From Thermoproteota archaeon (GTDB taxonomy: Archaea; Thermoproteota; Thermoprotei; Thermoproteales; Thermocladiaceae), in NCBI GenBank assembly GCA_013154355.1, contig JAADCU010000090.1:1-36590 (forward strand): a stretch of 36,590 nt of DNA. The letters run 5' to 3'. Shown one piece after another: positions 17,081-24,687 of the stretch (position 1 is its first letter; each line of letters starts with the position of its first letter). A model generated the notes under the pieces. It had not been told where the DNA came from. It searched no databases and saw only the letters and a list, made by a program, of their open reading frames with translations. The translations under genes and the position numbers were made by a program.

Positions 17081-18061
17081 TCATCTTCCTACTGCTGGAA
17101 TGTAACTTGGAGTCTGGGCACATATGCTCAATAATGCGTATACTAGGATAGAGTAACCTTCACCACTTTCCTGAGCATTAGAAGCCTCGTAACATTTTGA
17201 TGGTGGTCTTGGTCTAGGAGGAGGCCTAGGTGGTGGAGGTGGTCTTGGCCCTGTTCTAACTATGTATATTATCTTTACCTTTCCTCTCAAAATGTTTGAA
17301 ATTGGTCTTAACTTGACGAGAATCCTCACACGATCAGGTCGTAGTATCATTACTGCACTCATCATCCAGTACAGGTTAGGTATTTCTACATTACTGCGAC
17401 CTCCATTCAACTTTACTACTAAGCTTGTATTAACCTTCTTCACAAGTCTACAGATACCTCCTCTGCATTCTCCTTCTCTTCTTATCAAATTCTTTAGAAA
17501 GCCTCCAGACATGATGTATCTGATCAATGTTCTAAGTAGTCTATAGTCTACCTTAGATAGCTTTGTAATCTTATTAATGTCTAGTCTATATACTAGGTCT
17601 CTAATAACTCTACAGGTGCCTCCACTACATGTTTTCAATATAACTCTCTCGAAGCCTGTAAGTCTTATATATAGTATATCTTTACTAAAATATGTTCTAA
17701 GATTAAGATCCGTGAAGGATACTGTACGATATGTACATTCAGAGATTGTACAGATCTTCACATACTCTCTCAACCTTGTCACAGTTATAGTACACTCATA
17801 TGTGTTACCATGTTTTGAGCATTGATAAATTATATTTCTTCCACTTTCCCTTAAGATAAGATTGACATGGAGCTTACTATTATAATTCTCAACATCCTTA
17901 CTAAAGAGCACTATGACTCCACCATGAGCTCCAGGTCCGGGAGGAGGTGGCGGTGGAGGAGGAGGGGGTGGAGGTGCGTGTACTATGCATGTTATTGAGA
18001 GTAGTATCACAAGTACTGTTAGGAGAGTCAGTGCTAGTCTCTTAGGAACATGATTAGTCAT
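17081..18061 (-). CDS. Secreted proline-rich protein with cysteine-clasp repeats
   Basis: Not recognised by family. The 326-aa protein has a Sec signal peptide (basic VPKR then LALTLLTVLVILLSITCIVHA), followed by a run of 12 prolines (30-41). A roughly 230-aa domain follows, then a second Pro/Arg block (272-287) and a short hydrophobic C-terminal stretch (GYSILVYALLSICA). The central domain has four short Cys-pair units: C81/C90, C104/C109, C145/C150 and C199/C204; the last three are C-x4-C with hydrophobic flanks, like disulfide-clasped beta-hairpins. The domain is probably extracellular between flexible spacers. Its own TATA (TTTAAA near 18083-18088) sits about 25 bases before the ATG. It adjoins the secretion ATPase, suggesting surface-apparatus function (inference). 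Confidence 0.72.
   Translation of the reverse strand: MTNHVPKRLALTLLTVLVILLSITCIVHAPPPPPPPPPPPPGPGAHGGVIVLFSKDVENYNSKLHVNLILRESGRNIIYQCSKHGNTYECTITVTRLREYVKICTISECTYRTVSFTDLNLRTYFSKDILYIRLTGFERVILKTCSGGTCRVIRDLVYRLDINKITKLSKVDYRLLRTLIRYIMSGGFLKNLIRREGECRGGICRLVKKVNTSLVVKLNGGRSNVEIPNLYWMMSAVMILRPDRVRILVKLRPISNILRGKVKIIYIVRTGPRPPPPPRPPPRPRPPSKCYEASNAQESGEGYSILVYALLSICAQTPSYIPAVGR
17938..17976 (+). repeat. G-rich low-complexity tract (polyproline codons on the other strand)
   Basis: The plus strand carries at least eight GG or longer G-runs in about 40 bases, encoding the polyproline segment on the minus strand. It is a candidate for a G-quadruplex or R-loop on the template strand of the 17081-18061 gene, and a likely slippage site. 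Confidence 0.6.
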
Positions 18062-18097
18062 TGGAGTATGATTCTTCTAGTGTTTAAATGTTTTAGT

Positions 18098-19465
18098 CTA
18101 AGGTCCTGTACCTGCTTGTTGGGGTTGTAGTGCAATCTCAGGTCTTTTATAGAATTCTGATATAATATTTAACTGTTGCATATGAGATTTTCCTGCTAGT
18201 TCTCTCATTATCTGTTTTCTAATTTCTATATCTTCTCTACATATTTTTAAGCCTCTTGGAAGAACTATTTTTGAAACTATCCTACTCTTCCTACATAGTC
18301 TGATTCCGCTGCTCTCGTTTATGCTTGTGCGTACGCTCATCTTGACTATGGCTATCTCATCTATTATCTTTGAGCTTCCAATCATGTTTTCTATTCTTAT
18401 TTTTAGCTTATCGATGTTCTCTGCATGAAATGTGGTGACTCCACCGTGACCGCTTGTTACAGCATCTATCCATGCTGATACTTCATCTCTTGTTCTCACC
18501 TCGTTTACTATTACGTAGTCTGCGCCTATTCTTAGAGCATGTGCTATTAGGTCTCTCTTCGTTATAGATTGAACACCTAGACCATAGGCCTTTCTCTCGA
18601 ACAGTTTTACAACGTTATGTCCTGGTAAAGTCATCTCGTCGACATCTAGGATAAGTGCTTTAAATAATGTAGGATTACTACAGTATGTTACTGCATTTGC
18701 TAAACTTGTCTTGCCTCCACCCATAGGTCCTATTATGAGTATTGGAATCTTATTGTCGAACAGGTACCATAGTAGAGCTGCATTGTCAATAGATAACGTG
18801 TTTCTTTCAATCAGTTCTCCTAGAGTCCAGGGACGTCTTGGAAGAACTCTAACATGTATGTACGGGTCAGAGACTGGTCTAACAGAGACTGAGAAACGTA
18901 CTCTAAAATCTGGATCTGTTACAGAGATCATAGGCATATATGCTGTTATGGGATTTGAACTACGTTCAGAGATCTTATGTATTAGATAATTTACAAAATC
19001 TTCAAACCTATAAGTAACTTCTCTTTTTCTATTAAAAATTCCTGAAAATCTAAAGCATCTTGATAGCTCTATAGATACTTCACAGAGACCTAGATCTATA
19101 TGATATGCTCGAATAGATGATCTATCAATATAGATATCGCTAACCTTATCATAGAGTAGCAGAGGTGTGAGAGGACCATAATAGAGATACCATCTTTCCC
19201 ACAGCTTCTCAATTACGTCATAGCTTTCTCTCAGATACTCTCTACTGAATATTCTGAACATGTTATAAGATAGCATGTAGTTCTTAAGAGCTCCCTTCTC
19301 ATATATTACATATGGATCAGGAAGATCTATCTCTGGAACATCATCTATAATGTAGATAGTGAAAGATGAGCCTATAGATCTGACATCTATGTAAGACCTA
19401 ATGCAGAAGTCTATGATTGATAGTTCAACTCTCCTCCCAGCTGGTGTTGGTTTGCTAGCTAGCAC
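18098..19465 (-). CDS. Type II/IV secretion system ATPase (VirB11/TadA-like)
   Basis: A secretion superfamily ATPase (455 aa from the preferred GTG at 19465; 463 aa from TTG 19489). Counting from TTG: Walker A GPMGGGKTS (254-262), an LILDVDEM Asp-box-like segment (279-286), Walker B GADYVIVNEVRTRDE (322-336), and the His box SGHGGVTTFHAEN (346-358). The N-terminal half holds a VirB11/GspE-like domain with SDIYIDRSSIRAYH. These are the hallmarks of hexameric ATPases of type IV pili, Tad, archaella and type IV secretion. No TadC/ArlJ partner adjoins; divergent genes encode different membrane proteins. TATA at 19491-19500 is about 26 bases before the GTG start and overlaps the TTG region, so GTG is favoured. 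Confidence 0.88.
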   Translation of the reverse strand: MLASKPTPAGRRVELSIIDFCIRSYIDVRSIGSSFTIYIIDDVPEIDLPDPYVIYEKGALKNYMLSYNMFRIFSREYLRESYDVIEKLWERWYLYYGPLTPLLLYDKVSDIYIDRSSIRAYHIDLGLCEVSIELSRCFRFSGIFNRKREVTYRFEDFVNYLIHKISERSSNPITAYMPMISVTDPDFRVRFSVSVRPVSDPYIHVRVLPRRPWTLGELIERNTLSIDNAALLWYLFDNKIPILIIGPMGGGKTSLANAVTYCSNPTLFKALILDVDEMTLPGHNVVKLFERKAYGLGVQSITKRDLIAHALRIGADYVIVNEVRTRDEVSAWIDAVTSGHGGVTTFHAENIDKLKIRIENMIGSSKIIDEIAIVKMSVRTSINESSGIRLCRKSRIVSKIVLPRGLKICREDIEIRKQIMRELAGKSHMQQLNIISEFYKRPEIALQPQQAGTGP

Positions 19466-19490
19466 TGCTAAGTAAGAACATTTAACCAAC

Positions 19491-19500
19491 TTTTATAACG
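19491..19500. promoter_or_regulatory. Bidirectional TATA element between the ATPase and the membrane-protein operon
   Basis: TTTTATAACG (reverse CGTTATAAAA) is centred about 30 bases from the ATPase GTG at 19465 on the minus strand and about 28 bases from the ATG at 19524 on the plus strand, so it may be used in both directions. Confidence 0.45.
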
Positions 19501-19523
19501 TTACTATTGGGAGCCTTAGAGAC

Positions 19524-19580
19524 ATGAAAGTTAGAGATATAGCGAGCACATTCCTGAAGTGTCCAACACTCACCAACTAG
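19524..19580 (+). CDS. Possible 18-codon leader ORF
   Basis: An ATG placed where a leaderless transcript from the 19491-19500 TATA would begin opens MKVRDIASTFLKCPTLTN and then TAG. Its stop overlaps an AGGAGG motif (19579-19584), which would be a Shine-Dalgarno, but no ATG, GTG or TTG follows at the normal distance. The next canonical starts of the downstream gene are TTG 19627 and ATG 19633. It may be a translated leader peptide, or chance; the first residues also recall CBS-protein starts, so a gene remnant is possible. Confidence 0.25.
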   Translation: MKVRDIASTFLKCPTLTN

Positions 19581-19632
19581 GAGGAACATAGGATCAACTT
19601 ACATTAAGCTTCAAAGTGGCCACACGTTGAAC

Positions 19633-20346
19633 ATGAAGGTAAAAACTGTACATAAGACAGCTATAGTAGGCCCAGCTCCGAACAGATCATACAATCCAAG
19701 CATATTCATACCAGGCTCAATATGGTTAAGACTTCAGAACAGAGATATAACAGTTAAAAGTCTAGTAATACTAGGATGGAAAATACAGAGATCAAGAGAC
19801 GTCAAAATGCTAGAAAGCATCTTAAGCTACGATGATGAAGATGCTAGAAGAATAATAGACATACTATCAGTACTTAGCCCAGTAGAAGAGAAAAAGAAGA
19901 TACATCTGAAATTCATGTCAAGAGAGTCCGATATAGCAATAAGAATCTATGAACAACATCTAAGACTTCGTACAACAATAAGCAACTATCTGCTCTACCT
20001 CCTGATATTAGGAATGTACCTTAACTCGAGAGTAATACTAAACTATTCGACTTCTGATAAAGTTAGAACAGAAGCTGAGAAGGATGAGCAGGTTCTTAAG
20101 AAGATAATGGAGAGAATACTAGTGAAGAGATTAGAGAAAGAAAGCATCAATATATCAAAATCAGTAATCATCAAAAAACTTATGGAAATTAGTAAGAGAA
20201 ACTTCATAAGACATGCAAAAAGAATAGAAAGATTGCACAGTCCAGAAGACTTTGCAAGATACTTACTAGAACACATCATATTCAACATGAGACCTAGCAT
20301 AAACGCTAAGTACTATGTAAAGATATTTACAGGTGCAATAAAATGA
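19633..20346 (+). CDS. Hypothetical helical protein, first gene of the membrane operon
   Basis: Not recognised. It is 237 aa from ATG 19633; a TTG two codons upstream is an alternative. The protein is Lys/Arg/Ile-rich and mostly helical. An N-terminal segment with Pro and aromatic residues (NRSYNPSIFIPGSIWLRL) precedes helices. A hydrophobic stretch (SNYLLYLLILGMYLNSRVIL, about 112-132) could be a membrane or buried helix. The C-terminal half is highly charged (KKIMERILVKRLEKESINIS). Its stop overlaps the next ATG (ATGA), indicating translational coupling with the small membrane protein. It may be a cytoplasmic partner of the secretion ATPase and membrane channel (inference). Confidence 0.7.
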   Translation: MKVKTVHKTAIVGPAPNRSYNPSIFIPGSIWLRLQNRDITVKSLVILGWKIQRSRDVKMLESILSYDDEDARRIIDILSVLSPVEEKKKIHLKFMSRESDIAIRIYEQHLRLRTTISNYLLYLLILGMYLNSRVILNYSTSDKVRTEAEKDEQVLKKIMERILVKRLEKESINISKSVIIKKLMEISKRNFIRHAKRIERLHSPEDFARYLLEHIIFNMRPSINAKYYVKIFTGAIK

Positions 20347-20726
20347 GCACAAATACCACAATATCAGTAACAGGTATAAGCAAGAACATAGTTACACCAT
20401 TCTTAAAATATGCCTTCAACATAATATCGATAATAGGAGGAATCGCACTCTGGATGCTGATAATATATGGAGTAATCAAGGTAATAGAAAGTAAGATAGG
20501 ACCAACAGGCTGGTATAGAGCAACAGCATTAACAAATCTATTTGAAAACTTTAAGAGATTCATAATATCAATAGTATTATTCTACATAACAGTATACGTG
20601 ATAGCATACATAATGAGCTCAATGGGTGCTAACATATCCCCTACAGAGTTTGTAACAAGTCTTCTAGTAAACATGTTATTTAAACCATTCATAACACTAT
20701 ACAAATTAGTCATATCTACCAGATGA
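20343..20726 (+). CDS. Small membrane protein, pilin/CedA1-like candidate
   Basis: A 127-aa protein with a short polar N-terminus, two strong hydrophobic helices (FNIISIIGGIALWMLIIYGVI about 25-45 and FIISIVLFYITVYVIAYIM about 71-90) joined by a charged loop (KVIESKIGPTGWYRA), and an amphipathic third segment (SLLVNMLFKPFITLYKLVI). Two-helix small membrane proteins encoded just before a large polytopic protein recall the mating pilin/CedA1-like and VirB2/VirB3 components of DNA-transfer machines. No sequence signature proves this. It overlaps both flanking genes by four bases. No class III prepilin-type cleavage motif is visible. Confidence 0.68.
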   Translation: MSTNTTISVTGISKNIVTPFLKYAFNIISIIGGIALWMLIIYGVIKVIESKIGPTGWYRATALTNLFENFKRFIISIVLFYITVYVIAYIMSSMGANISPTEFVTSLLVNMLFKPFITLYKLVISTR

Positions 20727-23170
20727 ACACCATATACCTAATAATAACATTATCAGTATCAACATCAGTCATAATATATGTCCTACTAAGAAGAAAACAT
20801 AATATAAAGAACCTGATAGCATCTACAATAATATTAGTCATATTATACGCGATCATCATAGACCTAATACATAGACTAACATTAGCAGATATTCATAACT
20901 TAGAGCTTGTTAAAGAGCAGATTAAAGAACTTGGTATAATAGTAAACCTGATACTACTATCATACTCACTAATAATGACCATAATAAACATACTGCTCAG
21001 CCCAATAATAGCTGTATCTACAACATTGACTGGCTCCCTATATATGATATACTCATCGATCTTTAGTAAAGTGCTACCATCACTAGAACTCAGTCTCTCA
21101 ATTCTATCAAATATCTCTCAATTAGCAATACTAGTAATAACAAGTATCATAGATATCGTAATAATTAGCATAATATTATTAAAAATCTCTAAAATAATAA
21201 TACCAACAATACTAATAGATAGAGTAAGAATAATACCAATAATAATCATAATAACAACAATAATATTATCCCTGACATCAGTAATGTTGCTAAAATCAAT
21301 AAACATAAAAACTATAAAACATGACAAGACATTAGATCTCTTTAGAGAAAGTCTTAAAGAATATAACAATATTGTTAAAAGAAATTATACACTTATAACA
21401 ATAGAAACAGAATATCCATCACTAACAACGATCAAAGCAACATGCAAAAAAGATAATATAACATTAACAATCATAGGAATAGGAAACTTCAGGAACATAA
21501 TACCCTGTAAAACGTTCAAACTAAAAATATCCTCAATATTTTTCGATATAAAAACACAAGAATACGTATGTTCTAACAAATCTAAAGATAATATTACAAT
21601 AATGAACTGTAGAATAATATTTACAAAAAACTTTAATCTACTAAAAGCTTATGATAGATACTACATAGGATACTACATCACTAACTGTTCAAACATCATA
21701 GTTAACATATATTCAGATCGCATATACATCATTAATCCATCATCCTCTAACTGTCTAGTAGACCTTTATCTTCCTGACGATGTAATATCTGATCAACAAT
21801 TAGCAAACATATATAGGGTTAAGATAAGAAAGATTTTAGAATTCTTAAAAATCTATAACAATAAGACATTTTTAAATAATGTTAAATTGTTCTACAAATC
21901 TATTGGAGATATTTCATATTATTTTCATAACATCCTAGTGCTTAGAAATTATTCAAGCACTTCAATACTAATTGATAGTCACAGATTTGTAGAGTGGCCT
22001 ATGAACTTGTCATATGTATCCTACAATGAGTGGTTATATGAGAATTTTATTCGACTAACTAACTTTTCTAAGAACATAATCTCTTTGCCTATCTCTAACT
22101 TTTTACAGGATGAGTTTAATAAGATAATAATCTCGTTCATATACTCTATACTTCTCGATACATTAGGTCTCACTGTGTTATTCTGCGTAGTTGTAAACTT
22201 ATCAACTGTCGAGAATGTATTTTATAAGATCTTTATTAGAATATCTAAGTCTGTTCTATATGATTTTGTGTTAATACTCTATTTCAGGATCATTAGTAAT
22301 GTTATTGCAAGAAGAGTTATAAGGAGATTAACTTCAATTATAAGGAGTAAAAGATCTATAATATTTGTTGATCGTTATGATTCAAAAATTCATCATAAAG
22401 TTATTGATTTTTCTAGAAGGGTTAGAATGTTTTATGGAAGAAGATATAGAGGTTATGATATGGTATTTAGAAAATGTAGAGATATTGTTTATAGGAAAGT
22501 TGATTCAAGGATTGTAAGGGAGATTGATAGTTCTAGAGTACCTGTCTTTGATTTGAAGATTAGGAGGACTAGAAAGTTTAATATCGTGGTAGAGGATGTT
22601 ATACGTAGTCTATATGGAAAGTCTCTAAGTGAGTTGAAGTTAGGTTCTATTAAAGGTGATAGAAGATTACTGTTTTTAGTTTCTGCTGTTTATAAGAGTT
22701 ATGATAATATAATTGATCTGTCTCTAGATGTTAGGTTAGTTCCGCTGCATGTTCTAGTTCTTGCTCTTCGTAGGGATATATTATATGAAATATGTAAGTA
22801 CTCTGATGCTTTTTCTACTAGATTAAGAAGAATATTGAGCGAGGTTAATGATAGGAGATTTATGGAGGAGATGTTTAAAGTCTATGTTAAGGATCTATAT
22901 CATGTATCTCTTCTATTAAGTTCTAAGATTGATAGAAGAGTCAGTGCGAGGTTTCTAATCGATATTGGTAGGATTTATAATGATGTTGATAGGTTGTTTA
23001 TTTTTAGGTTTGTTAAGAATGTTGTAGATTATTATGTTGATAGGAGGTTCGTGTCTGAGCTTCTTAGGAGGTATGTTCATGTTCTTAGTGAGAGGTATCG
23101 TGATGATAGGTCTGTTATGAGACGTGAGCTTGCTAAGGTGAGGTATATTAGGAGACTTTTTAGGTTATGA
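20723..23170 (+). CDS. Large polytopic membrane protein, candidate secretion/DNA-transfer channel
   Basis: Not recognised. The 815-aa protein has an N-terminal membrane domain with helices at about 3-22, 31-50, 71-95, 131-156 and 168-191. A loop of about 275 residues (192-465) is rich in N-x-S/T sequons and Cys (C241, C262, C283, C296, C322, C344), so probably extracytoplasmic. A further helix lies at 466-493, probably another near 510-528. A roughly 285-aa C-terminal region is extremely rich in Arg, Asp and Tyr, probably cytoplasmic. The layout recalls VirB6/TrbL/CedA-type channel subunits, though much larger. Base composition switches sharply near 22,250 at the membrane/tail boundary. Overlap with the upstream ORF is ATGA. 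Confidence 0.75.
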   Translation: MNTIYLIITLSVSTSVIIYVLLRRKHNIKNLIASTIILVILYAIIIDLIHRLTLADIHNLELVKEQIKELGIIVNLILLSYSLIMTIINILLSPIIAVSTTLTGSLYMIYSSIFSKVLPSLELSLSILSNISQLAILVITSIIDIVIISIILLKISKIIIPTILIDRVRIIPIIIIITTIILSLTSVMLLKSINIKTIKHDKTLDLFRESLKEYNNIVKRNYTLITIETEYPSLTTIKATCKKDNITLTIIGIGNFRNIIPCKTFKLKISSIFFDIKTQEYVCSNKSKDNITIMNCRIIFTKNFNLLKAYDRYYIGYYITNCSNIIVNIYSDRIYIINPSSSNCLVDLYLPDDVISDQQLANIYRVKIRKILEFLKIYNNKTFLNNVKLFYKSIGDISYYFHNILVLRNYSSTSILIDSHRFVEWPMNLSYVSYNEWLYENFIRLTNFSKNIISLPISNFLQDEFNKIIISFIYSILLDTLGLTVLFCVVVNLSTVENVFYKIFIRISKSVLYDFVLILYFRIISNVIARRVIRRLTSIIRSKRSIIFVDRYDSKIHHKVIDFSRRVRMFYGRRYRGYDMVFRKCRDIVYRKVDSRIVREIDSSRVPVFDLKIRRTRKFNIVVEDVIRSLYGKSLSELKLGSIKGDRRLLFLVSAVYKSYDNIIDLSLDVRLVPLHVLVLALRRDILYEICKYSDAFSTRLRRILSEVNDRRFMEEMFKVYVKDLYHVSLLLSSKIDRRVSARFLIDIGRIYNDVDRLFIFRFVKNVVDYYVDRRFVSELLRRYVHVLSERYRDDRSVMRRELAKVRYIRRLFRL

Positions 23171-23226
23171 TTATGGTGATGAGTCTTCAGCCGGATGATA
23201 GATGATTTGAATCAGGTTTTGCTGAG

Positions 23227-24270
23227 CTATATCTCTACTATTATCTCGAGCCTGTTTATTATCTCTTGATATCTCTGTCTTATTGTTACGTCTGATTTTC
23301 CTGTTGCTTGAGCTACCTCTTTCTGTTTTCTCTTAGCGTTTAATATGTTCACAGCTATGTATATTGCTGCTGCAGAGATAGCATACTTATCTTTTCCATT
23401 TGTAAGTCTTGCTCTTCTACATTCTTCAAGTATCTTCCATGCTAATTTTGCTGTTGATGGTCTCAGTTCTGGTGGTACGTCTAGCTTCTCTATAACTGTT
23501 GATATGAACCTCTTTAACTCTGTCTCATTTGTAGTATTCTGTAGTGTGAAACCTGATGCTGCTAGTATGGTCTTTACTTCTGCCAGTATTCTTGCAAGTC
23601 TTCTTCTATCTATGTTAAATTCTTCAAGTATCTCTCTTATTCTGAATCCCAGGCCTCTGTTCTTACATGCTACGTATAGTAATGCTGCTGCTAGTTCTCT
23701 AAGTCTGTACATTCTCTTCTTTTTCTCAACTATCTTACCTTCTTTTACTGCTTTAGCAATATGTCTATACATGTGTACTACATCGTCTAGAAGATCGTGA
23801 GGTAGGCCAAGTTTCTGTGTTATATTTCTAACAAATCTCTGAAGTGTTAATATGTTTCTCTCTGTACTTGTTACTTTAAGTCTCTGATGTATTATGCTTA
23901 TCCTCTCTAAGACATTTCTAACCTTTGACGATGTTGGAGCTCTAGATAGATCTATCTCGTCTTGTCCAAGACCTCTGTTTGGATATTTTATGTCAGCTTT
24001 GTATAATCTCTCTTTCTCTTCTACCTCTTCAGGAGAGTAGACTCTGTACTCTGGCCTACTTATATCAGGTAGTCTCTCCTGTATTACGCTTCCACAGTTT
24101 GGACATATTACTTGTCCAGTTCTATAGTCTATTACTACTTTAGGATGACCACAGTACGGGCAGGTATATATCTCATCTATGTTTACTACAGTCTTCTCTC
24201 GTCTTCTATCTCCATGAAGCCTCTTCCTAAGGTTCTCAAATTTTGTTAGATTTCTCTCAATCATGTTCAT
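23227..24270 (-). CDS. tfb: Transcription initiation factor B (TFB)
   Basis: A 347-aa TFIIB homologue. The zinc ribbon is CPYC-x15-CPNC (C37, C40, C56, C59). A B-finger/B-reader region (DISRPEYRVYSPEE to GRGLGQDEIDL-like RGLGQDE) follows. Two cyclin folds come next, with the first at about 130-235 (RLKVTSTERNILTLQRFVRNI, LAAALLYVACKNRG) and the second at about 240-345 (LPPELRPSTAKLAWKILEECRR, AAAIYIAVNIL, EVAQATGKSDVTIRQRYQEI helix-turn-helix for BRE contact). It recruits RNA polymerase to TBP-bound promoters. The ATG overlaps the stop of gar1 by four bases, forming a gar1-tfb operon, an arrangement common in crenarchaea. Confidence 0.96.
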   Translation of the reverse strand: MNMIERNLTKFENLRKRLHGDRRREKTVVNIDEIYTCPYCGHPKVVIDYRTGQVICPNCGSVIQERLPDISRPEYRVYSPEEVEEKERLYKADIKYPNRGLGQDEIDLSRAPTSSKVRNVLERISIIHQRLKVTSTERNILTLQRFVRNITQKLGLPHDLLDDVVHMYRHIAKAVKEGKIVEKKKRMYRLRELAAALLYVACKNRGLGFRIREILEEFNIDRRRLARILAEVKTILAASGFTLQNTTNETELKRFISTVIEKLDVPPELRPSTAKLAWKILEECRRARLTNGKDKYAISAAAIYIAVNILNAKRKQKEVAQATGKSDVTIRQRYQEIINRLEIIVEI

Positions 24271-24554
24271 CTCCTTCTCTGTCTTCTCGATCTTGCCTTC
24301 TCTAGGTCAAGTGCTCTCACATATGCTGCTCTTCCTTTTACAGACTCCGGATTCTCTAGCACGCTCTTGTCAGGCTTGACTAGGCCAAACGGCTGTCTTA
24401 CAGGTCCTATCACATCATATAGTACTCCAAGCCTCCTCATTGAGTAATCATATACTGTTATGTAGAGGGGAGGCACAGATGTAAGCTTTAGTACAAGTTT
24501 CTTATCATGAGATACGTGAAGGACTTCTCCTATCTTCTTCAGTGCTGTAGACAT
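24267..24554 (-). CDS. gar1: H/ACA RNP protein Gar1
   Basis: A 95-aa H/ACA ribonucleoprotein subunit for RNA pseudouridylation with Cbf5, Nop10 and L7Ae. It carries a beta-barrel core KKIGEVLHVSHDKKLVLKL, PPLYITVYDYSMRRLGVLYDVIGPVRQPFGLVKP, and a basic tail (KARSRRQRRR). The frame extends upstream to an ATG at 24590, but that would place a 12-residue extension over the TATA box (24578-24586), which is centred 28 bases before the ATG at 24554, so 24554 is chosen. Cotranscribed with tfb. Confidence 0.92.
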   Translation of the reverse strand: MSTALKKIGEVLHVSHDKKLVLKLTSVPPLYITVYDYSMRRLGVLYDVIGPVRQPFGLVKPDKSVLENPESVKGRAAYVRALDLEKARSRRQRRR

Positions 24555-24577
24555 CTTTATTAGGATAGTTCTAAGGG

Positions 24578-24586
24578 ACTTATAAC
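24578..24586 (-). promoter_or_regulatory. TATA box of the gar1-tfb operon
   Basis: Minus-strand GTTATAAGT is centred about 28 bases before the ATG at 24554. It decides the Gar1 start. Confidence 0.55.
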
Positions 24587-24653
24587 CCATAAACTCTCAA
24601 ATGTTGCCCTATATTACCACGTGTTAAGAAGAGGATATAAGAGCACTAGGATA

Positions 24654-24663
24654 CCTTTAAAAC
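24654..24663 (+). promoter_or_regulatory. TATA box of the S8e-SRP19 operon
   Basis: CCTTTAAAAC is centred about 29 bases before the ATG of the S8e gene at 24688. Confidence 0.5.
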
Positions 24664-24687
24664 GGGGTCTGTAGTAGTCTACCAAGC

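Noticed and set aside
18949-18960. 12-base inverted match to the tRNA-Leu T-arm (GTTCAAATCCCA), considered as an attachment site for an element inserted at the tRNA.
   Set aside because: It lies in the secretion ATPase coding region, is inverted relative to the tRNA, and no integrase gene or direct repeat of the tRNA 3' end was found.
17060-23170. Integrated plasmid or virus at the tRNA-Leu gene.
   Set aside because: No integrase, replication gene, flanking repeat or tRNA-fragment duplication is visible, though the accessory character of the region is real.
24555-24590. Upstream ATG at 24590 for gar1.
   Set aside because: The extension would lie over the TATA box centred 28 bases before ATG 24554, and Gar1 homology begins after that codon.
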